Below, one piece after another: positions 56,875 through 64,000 of a stretch of 64,000 nucleotides of DNA. The stretch's first letter is position 1. Each line of letters opens with the position of its first letter. The position numbers and the translations under genes were made by a program. Source of the DNA: UBA995 sp035477115 (GTDB lineage: Bacteria; Bacillota; Sulfobacillia; UBA995); the NCBI GenBank assembly GCA_035477115.1, contig DATIKW010000018.1:1-64000 (forward strand), in the 5' to 3' direction. Below the pieces are notes generated by a model. The model was not told the DNA's origin, did no database searches, and saw only the letters and a list, made by a program, of their open reading frames with translations.

Positions 56875-57158
56875 CTCTTGGCCCTCCTCAAGTCCCGGAC
56901 GCCCGGAAGGCCGTATTTCGACATTTCAAAACCGCCCTGTGCCTCCTCCACCGGGACCATCTTGATACAACTGCGTTTCGCTATGTCGGTACATACGCGC
57001 AGGCAAGCGCCGCATCCCTTGCAGCGATCGATGGCGACGAATGCCGTCTTGCGCTCTTCATCATACAGGAGCGTGTTGGGCTCGGGGCAATACAGGGTGC
57101 ACAGACGGCAATTGGTTGCGGAGCACTTCGCGGGGTCGACTTGCGCTATCTTATACAT
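56871..57158 (-). CDS. 2-oxoacid:ferredoxin oxidoreductase, delta (ferredoxin-like) subunit
   Basis: From the ATG at 57158 the protein has 95 residues, MYKIAQVDPAKCSATNCRLC, with a C-x4-C-x2-C-x3-C cluster (CSATNCRLCTLYC) and a second CKGCGACLRVC cluster. Two 4Fe-4S centres are expected, passing electrons from the TPP subunit to ferredoxin. The first cluster has an unusual four-residue first gap. The start lies inside the gamma-subunit end (about 13 bases). The stop is coupled to the dehydrogenase gene. Confidence 0.88.
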   Translation of the reverse strand: MYKIAQVDPAKCSATNCRLCTLYCPEPNTLLYDEERKTAFVAIDRCKGCGACLRVCTDIAKRSCIKMVPVEEAQGGFEMSKYGLPGVRDLRRAKR

Positions 57159-57850
57159 ACCGCATCTCTCTTCTTCAGGCCGTGTTGAACCCAACCCTGC
57201 TGGCCCGCATACTTGTGGGCGGCTCGGATTACCTCCATGTTCTTCTCGACCAACTCGGCCTTGTGAGCAAACCCCTTCTCGGCAGCGCGATCGAGCGAGG
57301 CGGTCCCCCCGGAAGCCACGAAGTCCTTGCCCAGGAAACGCGCCCGCACCGCCTTCTCCAGGGAGTCGAGGTCGGGGATGCCGAGGATGGCCGCCACAGC
57401 ACCGACCATGGCCATGTTGGTCGCGACATCTCTCCCGGCATACTCCAGCGCCAACTGCAGGGCGGGCAGATAGTACACGCGGGCCCGCCGCTCGCGTAGC
57501 TCCCGCTCCTCATCCGCTCCGAGCTGGAGGGGATGCTGGGCATTGATGAGGATATCCGAGTCTTCCTTTAGCCCGGAGTAAAACGGCATGGTGTACGACT
57601 TCCCGTGCGTTATCACCTGACTATGGAAGATCGCGATGAAATTGGGGTAGGTGATCTCGCCGATCTCGTATAGCGGGCCGTCAGCTATCCGCACATAGCT
57701 CTCCACCGGAGCCATCCGTTTCTCGGAGCCGAAGAAAGGGACCACCGTGCTCTCTCCGCCGCTCAGGATGACCGCGTTGCTGAGAACGTGGGAGGCGGTG
57801 ACCACGCCTTGCCCACCGACTCCTGCCATGCGGATGTTATATCGCTTCAT
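57146..57850 (-). CDS. 2-oxoacid:ferredoxin oxidoreductase, gamma subunit
   Basis: The 234-residue gamma subunit begins MKRYNIRMAGVGGQGVVTAS, the glycine-rich family signature. It continues LSGGESTVVPFFGSEKRMAP, IAIFHSQVITHGKSYTMPFY and NMAMVGAVAAILGIPDLDSL. In this family it forms part of the CoA-binding and assembly face of the complex. It overlaps the beta-subunit gene by 14 bases and the delta gene by 13 bases. Confidence 0.88.
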   Translation of the reverse strand: MKRYNIRMAGVGGQGVVTASHVLSNAVILSGGESTVVPFFGSEKRMAPVESYVRIADGPLYEIGEITYPNFIAIFHSQVITHGKSYTMPFYSGLKEDSDILINAQHPLQLGADEERELRERRARVYYLPALQLALEYAGRDVATNMAMVGAVAAILGIPDLDSLEKAVRARFLGKDFVASGGTASLDRAAEKGFAHKAELVEKNMEVIRAAHKYAGQQGWVQHGLKKRDAVCIR

Positions 57851-58712
57851 GCTGTCGGCCTCCCCTTTGCGCGGCCATCCCGTCGAGGTAAGCGCTGGCT
57901 TCGTCGCTCATGATCTCGAGGTAACCGTAGCGCTCCTTCTCCACCTGGCGCGCATCGTCGAGCACCTTCTCGGGCGGTATGGAGTACTCGATGCTACAGG
58001 ATGTGTAGACCTGGACATAAGCAGGTCCGATCTCGCGCGCCACCAGCACCGCCTTCCGAATGGTGCTCACCACTCGGCTGGGATTGGCGGGGGTGAGGCG
58101 GGCGATATAGGCAACGCCTGCCGTTCGCGCCAGGCCAAGCATGTCGATCTTCTCGAACTGCTTGCCCCGGGGAGCCATCTTGACCACGGCCCCTCTACAC
58201 GTCATGCCGCTCTCCTGGCCGCCCGTGTTCCCGTAAACTTCGTTGTCCAACATGACCGTGGTGAACTTCTCCTTGCGGAACCAGGAGTGCATGACCTGCG
58301 AGAAGCCGATGTCGGCGATCCCTCCATCTCCGGCCATGACCACCACATCCTTGGCTTGCCCGGGGAAGCGGATGGCGAGTCCCCGCTTCAGGCCGGTGGC
58401 AACCCCGTTGGTATCGCAGTAGTTGCCATAAACGAACGGTATCGCCGCTTGCGACAGGGCCATGCGGCCACACCCGGCGGTGCCGACCATGATGGTGTGC
58501 TCGGGGTTGGGCAGGCCCATGAGCGCCAGGCGGATGAAGAAAGCCATGGCGCAACCCTCACACATGGGGTGCTCCTCGAGTATCTCCTTGAACGTTCCAA
58601 CCTCGGACAGCGTGACTTGACGTCCGAATGGGCCCCGCTCGACCAGGTCCTGGTATTCCTTTGGCATGAAGCGCATGAACCCGGGAGCCACTTGCAGTGT
58701 CCTCAACGCCAT
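57837..58712 (-). CDS. 2-oxoacid:ferredoxin oxidoreductase, beta (TPP-binding) subunit
   Basis: The 291-residue subunit has HPMCEGCAMAFFIRLALMGL near the N-terminus (Cys pair for a 4Fe-4S centre) and GTAGCGRMALSQAAIPF. The TPP/Mg motif VVVMAGDGGIADIGFSQVMH, then MLDNEVYGNTGGQESG (GDG..(x)n..N) completes the pattern of pyruvate/2-oxoglutarate:ferredoxin oxidoreductases. Further on, FEKIDMLGLARTAGVAYIAR follows. It pairs with the alpha subunit 57 bases upstream. Confidence 0.9.
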   Translation of the reverse strand: MALRTLQVAPGFMRFMPKEYQDLVERGPFGRQVTLSEVGTFKEILEEHPMCEGCAMAFFIRLALMGLPNPEHTIMVGTAGCGRMALSQAAIPFVYGNYCDTNGVATGLKRGLAIRFPGQAKDVVVMAGDGGIADIGFSQVMHSWFRKEKFTTVMLDNEVYGNTGGQESGMTCRGAVVKMAPRGKQFEKIDMLGLARTAGVAYIARLTPANPSRVVSTIRKAVLVAREIGPAYVQVYTSCSIEYSIPPEKVLDDARQVEKERYGYLEIMSDEASAYLDGMAAQRGGRQHEAI

Positions 58713-58769
58713 CGCCTAGCACCTCGTCCTGTGAGTGGCCTCAAGCACATCCTCTGGCCGTCAACGTCC

Positions 58770-59924
58770 TTACTTGCCCGGACACGCCCACTCCAGGATC
58801 ATCTCCGTGGGCATGGTTATCCCGCCGAAAACCCTCGGCCCGTCGGCAATGTGGGCGTCCACACTCCCATAGAGGGTGGACCGCACTTCCCGGTTCAGCC
58901 ACCCTGCGCAGTTGAACTCGGGGATGATGATATGCTTGGCATTCCTGCAAGCCTCGCGTAGTTCCTCGCGGGGGAAGGGGCGCAGGCATTTGAGCTTGAT
59001 CAGGCCGAGCTTCGTCCCCATCTCCTCCGCCTGGCGGAGCGCTTCCCGGGACTGGGAGACGGCGCTGCCCGAGGCGACGATCATGGTCTCCGCCTCCGGA
59101 TTGGTGACCTCGACCAGTCCGTCGAGATAGCGAGCGATCCAGGGGCGTGCCCGCTCCTGCGCGGCGTGGATCTCTTGTTGCCAGGCGGCATGCATCTGGT
59201 AGCTGATGAAGTTGCTCTTCTGTATGGGAGCATCCCGGGCAATGCGGATGGGTGGGTTTTCGTTGTCGATCATCGGCACGGCTTCACTATAGCAGTCCCT
59301 GCCGGGGAGTTTCAACTCGGCGGAGGGCATCTCCACCCAACCCCGGGCGTGGGTGACGAAGAAGCCGTCCACCGCGACCGCCACGGGCAAGGTGACCTCG
59401 CACTTCTCCGAGATGACGAACCCGGCCAGCGTGTAATCGAAGAAGTCCTGCTGGTTCTCGGCGTGTAACACGATGTTCCCGGTGAGCAGCATGTACCCCA
59501 GTTCGAGGTTGTCGGGCTGAATGGACAGGGGCGCATTGATCACCCGACACATGATGAGGAAGACGACCGGCAAGCGGTGCCCGGGCCACGAGGCGATGAC
59601 CTCCAGACCGCGCATGAGTCCCGGACCCGAGGAAGCAGTCAGGCAGCGAACGCCTGTCCGCGAGGCGCCGGAAATGGCCGAGAAAGCGCCGACTTCGTCC
59701 TCCGCCCGGTAGTAATCCTTGAGGTATCCCTCTGCGTACAATTCCCCTACTTGCTGCATGGTCTCGCTCTGGGGAGTTATGGGATAGGCGATGGCGATAT
59801 CCACATTGGCTCGGCGTACGGCCTCGTTGGCCGCCTCGCTGCCCGTGATGTACGATCGGGTGCGGGGAGCCTCGAAGAACATGTACTCGGGCGTGACTAC
59901 ACGCTGTTTCTCGACACCATCCAC
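58770..59924 (-). CDS. 2-oxoacid:ferredoxin oxidoreductase, alpha subunit
   Basis: The 384-residue subunit begins after a GTG with GGGAGGAA upstream. The core blocks are SYITGSEAANEAVRRANVDI, AIAYPITPQSETMQQVGELY, YYRAEDEVGAFSAISGASRT and GVRCLTASSGPGLMRGLEVI. The last is the Thr-Ser-x-GP-G pattern of the pyruvate-type alpha subunit. Domain II includes FPREELREACRNAKHIIIPE, FNCAGWLNREVRS. Four separate subunits (alpha, beta, gamma, delta) resemble archaeal-type KOR or POR enzymes. The 2-oxoacid substrate is not fixed by these motifs. Confidence 0.9.
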   Translation of the reverse strand: MDGVEKQRVVTPEYMFFEAPRTRSYITGSEAANEAVRRANVDIAIAYPITPQSETMQQVGELYAEGYLKDYYRAEDEVGAFSAISGASRTGVRCLTASSGPGLMRGLEVIASWPGHRLPVVFLIMCRVINAPLSIQPDNLELGYMLLTGNIVLHAENQQDFFDYTLAGFVISEKCEVTLPVAVAVDGFFVTHARGWVEMPSAELKLPGRDCYSEAVPMIDNENPPIRIARDAPIQKSNFISYQMHAAWQQEIHAAQERARPWIARYLDGLVEVTNPEAETMIVASGSAVSQSREALRQAEEMGTKLGLIKLKCLRPFPREELREACRNAKHIIIPEFNCAGWLNREVRSTLYGSVDAHIADGPRVFGGITMPTEMILEWACPGK

Positions 59925-59993
59925 GGTGGATTCCTCCCGTAATGCGCTGCCTTGCCGGCATCAAGCGGCGCCCGGGTAATGCCGGGCACGATC

Positions 59994-60674
59994 TCAAGCG
60001 CCATCCCTGTGCTGCCAGACCAACCCTTCCTGCACGGCCCGCTGCGCCCGGGTCAACTGGATCCCCTCAGCGTCGCCGTGGAGCGGACGTAACCCTTGCC
60101 GTTTCAGACGGCGGATGGCATCGGTGAGAGCCCGCACCTGATCGGCACCGGAGAACGGGAGGGACGCCATGGAGTCCTCATGGCCGGCGGCGTGACACAG
60201 CGTGATCGTGTAGCAGTTGGTGCCCGCCCGGATCATCCGCAGCGTGATGTTGGCGTAGTGGCAATGAACCCCAACAAATACGCACACTTCAATCTTATTG
60301 TACCAGATCGTGAGGTTCGGATGGCACGGGTTGATGACCGCCTCGGGGTCGATCTTGGGGTAAATGGGCCGGTAATCCGGCATGGGTATGACGCGGACGC
60401 CGGGAATCGCCTCGGCCAGTTCAAGCACCGCTCCCGCCTTGGGCGAAACGCCGTCCCGCCAATCCCATAGCACCAGCGGGCCCGGGAATATGGTCGGATG
60501 CTTGCGGGTCAGCAACTCCCGGGCCATAACCTCGAGGGCCGCTTGCTCGCTGACGATACGTCCCTCCACGAGGCCCTGTCCCTTCTCGGGGAGGACGACC
60601 CCGCAGGAAGCGGCGGCGGGGGGCAACACGCCCGCAGGACCGGGGCCAATGACACAAGGACTATGCTTCTCCAT
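59994..60674 (-). CDS. CO dehydrogenase beta-subunit (CdhB) family protein
   Basis: The 226-residue protein (ATG at 60674, GAGGTGG upstream) starts MEKHSPCVIGPGPAGVLPPA and continues AASCGVVLPEKGQGLVEGRI. It then has HPTIFPGPLVLWDWRD and NKIEVCVFVGVHCHYANITL. The pattern of a nucleotide-like fold with GP-G-PAGVLPPAAASCG and VFVGVHCHYAN is that of proteins labelled CO dehydrogenase beta (CdhB/epsilon) family. No acetyl-CoA synthase, CooS or other Wood-Ljungdahl gene is near. It is 70 bases upstream of the oxidoreductase alpha gene on the same strand, so a link to that enzyme is more likely than to CO oxidation. This is a family-level call. Confidence 0.5.
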   Translation of the reverse strand: MEKHSPCVIGPGPAGVLPPAAASCGVVLPEKGQGLVEGRIVSEQAALEVMARELLTRKHPTIFPGPLVLWDWRDGVSPKAGAVLELAEAIPGVRVIPMPDYRPIYPKIDPEAVINPCHPNLTIWYNKIEVCVFVGVHCHYANITLRMIRAGTNCYTITLCHAAGHEDSMASLPFSGADQVRALTDAIRRLKRQGLRPLHGDAEGIQLTRAQRAVQEGLVWQHRDGA

Positions 60675-60760
60675 GGTTCCTACCACCTCGACAGTTCGCG
60701 ACGGCTTAGCCCGTCACGATGGCCTCGTGTAGCACTTGAAGATCGGGGGCATTCGGGAAT

Positions 60761-61048
60761 TCAGGACTCCCCGCCCTTTCCCCGGATCTGTCCCACGGCG
60801 GTGCGGTCGAACTCCAGTTCCACCTTCTCCGCCACCTTGACGGTCACGGAGTGCTCCTTGAACGCGGTGATCACCCCGTGGATCCCCCCAATGGTAACGA
60901 CCCGGTCGCCCTTCTTGAGGCTCTCCAGCATTGCACGGCGCTGCTTCTGTTGCTTGGCCTGCGGGCGCCACACCAGGAAGTACATGGCACCGAACATGGC
61001 GACCAGGGGCAGAAAGAAAGCTAGATTTGATGCTGCTCCTTGCGGCAC
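60761..61048 (-). CDS. yajC: Preprotein translocase auxiliary subunit YajC
   Basis: YajC is a small membrane protein tied to the SecDF complex. From the GTG at 61048 (GGGAGG upstream) the product has 95 residues: one membrane segment (LAFFLPLVAMFGAMYFLVWR) then PQAKQQKQRRAMLESLKKGD, RVVTIGGIHGVITAFKEHSV and TVKVAEKVELEFDRTAVGQI, the canonical YajC order. Downstream genes are not secD-secF as is common but a CdhB-like gene. The gap to that gene is 86 bases and contains a small hairpin. Confidence 0.93.
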   Translation of the reverse strand: MPQGAASNLAFFLPLVAMFGAMYFLVWRPQAKQQKQRRAMLESLKKGDRVVTIGGIHGVITAFKEHSVTVKVAEKVELEFDRTAVGQIRGKGGES

Positions 61049-61085
61049 GAGTTCAACACCTCCCGAAATTCTCTCCGACGGTCCG

Positions 61086-62192
61086 TCATTCTGCCGTCGC
61101 CGTCGATTTCCCTTCCTGATAACGCTGGATGGTCGCGTCACGCCAGGCGTCAAATTCACCGGCGGCAATGGCCGCCCGCGCGCCCGCCAGCAGATCCAAA
61201 GTGAACCGGAGGTTGTGCAGGGAGGCCAAGCGCTGGCCCAGTGGCTCTCCGGCCACCAGCAGGTGGCGGAGGTATGCCCGAGTGAAACCTCGACACGCGG
61301 GACATGCACATCCCTCGTCGAGGGGACGAAAATCGCGGCTGAAGCGGGCCGCGCGAAGCGACATCGCCCCGTCACGGGTGAGGGCCGTGCCGTGACGGCC
61401 GGCCCGGGAGGGGTATACGGAGTCGAACATGTCCACTCCCCGGGCAATAGCCTCGATCAGGTCGCAGGGCGCGCCGACCCCCATCAGGTAACGCGGTCGA
61501 TCTGCCGGCAACTCCGGCAGGGTAGCCTCCAGCATCGCGTATAGCACCGGCCTGGGTTCGCCGACGGACAGTCCGCCCAGCGCATAGCCTGGAAAGTCCA
61601 TCTCCACCAGTTCGCGCGCCGCCTCTCGCCGCAGGTCCGCGTAGGTGCTGCCCTGGACGATCGCGAACCGTGTCTGCTCGGGCAGACCAGTGGTGCGCGA
61701 CCGCCTGGCCCAGTCTGCGGTCAGTTCGACCGCACGGCGAGCGGCAGATTGCTCGCATGGGTAGGGGACACACACGTCTAGCGGCATGGCGATGTCCGCC
61801 CCCACCGCCGCCTGGATCTCCATCACCCGCTCCGGCGAAAGGAAGTGCTTCGAACCGTCCACATGCGAGCGGAACGTAGCCCCAGACTGGTCCACCGAGC
61901 ACAGTTTGGCCAGACTGAATACTTGATAGCCACCGCTGTCGGCGAGTACGGGTCCGTGCCACCCCATGAAGGACTGGATCCCGCCCGCCGCCCGAAGGAC
62001 CTCGATTCCGGGTCGGAGATAGAGGTGATAGGCATTGACGAGAATCAGGTGGGCGCCCAGCCCCTTCACTTCGCCCGGGGTCAGGGTCTTCACGCTCGCC
62101 CGGGTGCCTACGGGCATGAAAGCCGGCGTCGCCACCTCACCCCGGGAAGTGACCAGCCGGCCGAGGCGCGGCCCCGCGGCCGCGCCGGTCAT
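61086..62192 (-). CDS. tgt: Queuine tRNA-ribosyltransferase Tgt
   Basis: Tgt exchanges guanine-34 of GUN tRNAs for preQ1 in queuosine formation. The protein has RLVTSRGEVATPAFMPVGTR, PVLADSGGYQVFSLAKLCSV with the active-site Asp, FAIVQGSTYADLRREAAREL, YALGGLSVGEPRP, FDSVYPSRAGRHGTALTRDG (nucleophilic Asp) and the zinc-binding CACPACRGFTRAYLRHLLVA with downstream His. The reading frame upstream of the ATG at 62192 adds L-R-F-D-L, the conserved first strand. A CTG at 62207 with AAGAGGGGG about nine bases upstream could be the true start. Confidence 0.94.
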   Translation of the reverse strand: MTGAAAGPRLGRLVTSRGEVATPAFMPVGTRASVKTLTPGEVKGLGAHLILVNAYHLYLRPGIEVLRAAGGIQSFMGWHGPVLADSGGYQVFSLAKLCSVDQSGATFRSHVDGSKHFLSPERVMEIQAAVGADIAMPLDVCVPYPCEQSAARRAVELTADWARRSRTTGLPEQTRFAIVQGSTYADLRREAARELVEMDFPGYALGGLSVGEPRPVLYAMLEATLPELPADRPRYLMGVGAPCDLIEAIARGVDMFDSVYPSRAGRHGTALTRDGAMSLRAARFSRDFRPLDEGCACPACRGFTRAYLRHLLVAGEPLGQRLASLHNLRFTLDLLAGARAAIAAGEFDAWRDATIQRYQEGKSTATAE

Positions 62193-62240
62193 GAGGTCGA
62201 ACCGCAGGTCGCCAATCCCCCTCTTCGCCGTTCTAGCCTG

Positions 62241-62269
62241 GTAGGGGCGGGTTCAGAACCCGCCCCTAC
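62241..62269. repeat. dispersed palindromic repeat, copy 4
   Basis: A 29-bp palindrome reads GTAGGGGCGGGTTC, then A, then GAACCCGCCCCTAC, the most perfect copy. It lies between the tgt start and the rsgI stop, 33 bases after the latter, and may serve as a terminator hairpin for the sigI-rsgI unit. Confidence 0.88.
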
Positions 62270-62301
62270 TCTACCAGGTGTTCTCCTTCACTCTTCTTCA
62301 A

Positions 62302-63549
62302 TTAATTACTTTCGTTCTCTTCACCTTCATCCCTGCCGTCCCCGCCGCGGCCTTCATCCCCCCGGCCCTCGCGGCCTGGTTCGGGTCGGACAGGAGGTGT
62401 GGGCTGGTCTATTCTCCCCCTGTCGTCCCGCCTGTTCTCGGTCCGGGTGCGGTCTTGACCGCGTCCCTCTCCGCCTTCCCCGTCTTGCTGACTTCCCTCA
62501 TTTCCCTCGCCCTCATCGCCATCCTCACCCTCACCGTTGCCATTGCCATCCCCCCGGCCTGGCCGCCCTGGCCGGTCTGGCCGCTCGGACAACTCGTCTT
62601 CATCGTCGCCCTGATCTTCGCCTTCGTTTCTTCGTTCCTCCTCGGGCCGCTCATCGTCCTCGTCTTCTCGCTCATCTTGCCCTCTTTCCCGCTCCGGACG
62701 GCGGGCCCGATTGCGCTCCCGGAACTTTTCCGCCAGATCTTCCAGTACCTCAGGCGGGTCGTCCCCCGCCACGACTTCCGCCGCCAAGCCACCCGCCCTG
62801 CCGATTGCCTCTCCCAACCGGCCTTCCCGGACATCCTCAACCTCGAGAGCCAGCCCTCGCTCCTGCGCCCGCAGCAGGACGGCATAGCGGCCCGCCGTGA
62901 GTCCAACCGCCCGCGCCTCCTGCCACACCGCCGGGCTCACCTGCAGGGAGGCGAGTGTGATCGCCGCGGCACCCGTGAGTTCCCGGTCGGCCGCCGCCTT
63001 CGCCTGCTCGCCAAGGGCCTGAATCCGGCCGACCAGCCGTTCCTGGCCAGGGAGGAGGGGTGTCACGGCCAACACCAGCACATTGGGGCCTGCGGGATCG
63101 AGGTACCGCCGTTCCCGCGCTACGTGTAGTAAGCGTTCCAGGACCACCCCTAAATCCAGTCCCCGGACGGATCCTGCCGCCCTCACCAGTTCCATCCCGC
63201 TGCCATCGACGCCGACGGCTTCCACCACTCGCTCCCGCGCGTCGACTGCCAACTCGAAACTGGGGTTTATGTCGAGCGAGACCCGCGCCGCTATCGGCCC
63301 CAGCGCGCCCGCCCGGGGTAGGAGTACCATGAGGGCGATGACGCTGGCCATAACCAGGGCCGGCCGCAGCAGCGGCCTGAGCGCCAATGACTGCCTGCGG
63401 ATGAACCGAACCTCTCCGCCGAGGTCTCCCGGCTCCCCCTTCAGCGGCACCCACCGAAATTCCCCGCCGTCGGCCAGCACCAGTGCAGAGCGCCCTCTGA
63501 CCTCCAGCACCATGCCTCTACCGACTGACTTCGTGCCCATGCCGATCAC
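62302..63549 (-). CDS. rsgI: Anti-sigma-I factor RsgI family protein with low-complexity tail
   Basis: RsgI is a membrane anti-sigma factor that holds SigI until an external signal. The 415-residue protein has an N-terminal cytoplasmic RsgI domain (GRGMVLEVRGRSALVLADGG, EFRWVPLKG), one membrane helix (about 65-85: ALVMASVIALMVLLPRAGAL), and the external SigI-family hallmark ARVSLDINPSFELAVDARER. The last 140 residues consist almost only of Glu, Asp, Arg, Gly and Asn. Such tails in other RsgI proteins are replaced by carbohydrate-binding modules. The GTG start overlaps the sigI stop as GTGA. Confidence 0.88.
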   Translation of the reverse strand: MIGMGTKSVGRGMVLEVRGRSALVLADGGEFRWVPLKGEPGDLGGEVRFIRRQSLALRPLLRPALVMASVIALMVLLPRAGALGPIAARVSLDINPSFELAVDARERVVEAVGVDGSGMELVRAAGSVRGLDLGVVLERLLHVARERRYLDPAGPNVLVLAVTPLLPGQERLVGRIQALGEQAKAAADRELTGAAAITLASLQVSPAVWQEARAVGLTAGRYAVLLRAQERGLALEVEDVREGRLGEAIGRAGGLAAEVVAGDDPPEVLEDLAEKFRERNRARRPERERGQDEREDEDDERPEEERRNEGEDQGDDEDELSERPDRPGRPGRGDGNGNGEGEDGDEGEGNEGSQQDGEGGEGRGQDRTRTENRRDDRGRIDQPTPPVRPEPGREGRGDEGRGGDGRDEGEENESN

Positions 63550-64000
63550 TCCCGCAAGAGGTAGCTCTTGAGATAGGGGAGATCCTCCAACAAGATCAGC
63601 GCCGCAGCCAGAATGTACCTGCGGTGACGTTCCAGGGTTTTACGTTTCATGCCCGAACGCTCCGCCAACAGCCGCATCGGCACCACCCGTCGCTGGCGGA
63701 GGGCCGCCGCCAGGACCGGATCCTCGGCCAGGGTCCGCGCGGCCCTCAGCGCGCTTCGCCGCGTATCGGCGTGACGCGGGCCCGCCCGTACCAGATCGGG
63801 CAGGTGAACGCCGTAGTGCCGGAGTAGTTCCCGGTAACGCACCACTTCTTCCCGGCGTTCGCCGGCCTCAGTTTCCGCCCGGTAGGCCAGGACCGCCTCC
63901 CGCACCTCGGGAAGCGGCGACGGGCCTTGTACCGGGTCGTCGACGGAACTCCAAGGGATTTCCCGCCGGCCAGCTCGGTCCTTGCGATAGTGGTCGACCA
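63546..64000 (-). CDS. sigI: RNA polymerase sigma factor SigI (partial, runs off the right edge)
   Basis: SigI is a heat- or envelope-responsive sigma factor of Bacillota. The visible C-terminal 150 codons read VDHYRKDRAGRREIPWSSVD at the window edge, then ERREEVVRYRELLRHYGVHL, PDLVRAGPRHADTRRSALRA and the recognition region RVVPMRLLAERSGMKRKTLE followed by RHRRYILAAALILLEDLPYL. The Y-R-x-L-L-x-x-Y-G-V and H-x-D-T-R patterns are typical of the SigI C-terminal domain. Region 2 lies beyond the window. It is directly coupled to rsgI. Confidence 0.9.
   Translation of the reverse strand, partial: VDHYRKDRAGRREIPWSSVDDPVQGPSPLPEVREAVLAYRAETEAGERREEVVRYRELLRHYGVHLPDLVRAGPRHADTRRSALRAARTLAEDPVLAAALRQRRVVPMRLLAERSGMKRKTLERHRRYILAAALILLEDLPYLKSYLLRE

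Noticed and set aside
60690..60725. Small hairpin (GACGG / CCGTC) before the CdhB-like gene as a riboswitch
   Set aside because: Only a five-base-pair stem without conserved motifs; too little to call.
1..64000. CRISPR arrays, insertion sequences, prophage or rRNA/tRNA genes
   Set aside because: No regularly spaced repeats, transposase or phage genes, or structural RNA signatures were found anywhere in the window.

Overview
The window is a GC-rich chromosomal segment of a spore-forming member of the Bacillota, most like deep-branching, often thermophilic Clostridia-type lineages. The evidence is the spoIIGA-sigE-sigG-spoIIR sporulation block, a SigI/RsgI pair, DivIVA/SepF/YggT, a MurE with the meso-diaminopimelate DNPR motif, a B12-dependent class II ribonucleotide reductase, and ferredoxin- and B12-dependent carbon metabolism. 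Almost all genes lie on the minus strand in tight operons with ATGA/GTGA overlaps. I see no rRNA, tRNA, CRISPR array, insertion sequence or prophage. The exact taxon cannot be fixed from this sequence alone.

Layout from left to right. 1-3.6 kb: a partial GNAT acetyltransferase, a decayed MntA/HepT module, a LytS-type HD-GYP protein, a second acetyltransferase and a YIP1-like membrane protein. 3.6-9.9 kb: sppA, an RluD-type synthase, lspA, a DUF5665 protein, a FemAB-like protein, a YtcJ-like amidohydrolase and divIVA. 9.9-19.1 kb: yggT, sepF, yggS, an HlyD-like protein, nrdJ-nrdR, ymxH/ylmC, spoIIR, sigG, sigE and spoIIGA. 19.2-21.4 kb: cstA and a small convergent ORF. 21.4-36.4 kb: the division and cell-wall (dcw) cluster, read mraZ-rsmH-ftsL-pbp-murE-murF-mraY-ftsW-murG-murC-murA-ftsQ-ftsZ, with no murD, murB or ftsA. 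36.5-47.7 kb: a mixed accessory zone containing a lipoprotein, an alpha-oxoamine synthase, a second MntA with a broken HepT, a creatininase/sodium-symporter operon, EamA, DppA, a HAD phosphatase, MTHFS, an ASCH-like protein and DUF134. 48.1-60.7 kb: methylmalonyl-CoA genes (mutase, epimerase, carboxyltransferase, biotin carrier), then a transporter, a Glu/Leu-type dehydrogenase, a four-subunit 2-oxoacid:ferredoxin oxidoreductase and a CdhB-like protein. 60.7-64 kb: yajC, tgt, rsgI and a partial sigI.

The genes between 48 and 60.7 kb can be read as one catabolic route: amino acid import, deamination to a 2-oxoacid, oxidation to an acyl-CoA with reduced ferredoxin, then succinyl-CoA to methylmalonyl-CoA to propionyl-CoA. 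This is inference; the substrate is not shown by the sequence.

Several regulatory sites can be read directly. They are paired NrdR boxes 31 bp apart before nrdR-nrdJ, three TGGGG MraZ repeats at 10-bp periodicity before mraZ, a terminator-like hairpin between mraZ and rsmH, a sigma-F-type promoter before sigG, and a long-spacer Spo0A-type promoter candidate before spoIIGA. A palindromic repeat recurs four times between genes. The carboxyltransferase mmdA appears to start at a CTG codon. Both HepT toxin genes in the window are broken while their MntA partners remain open.
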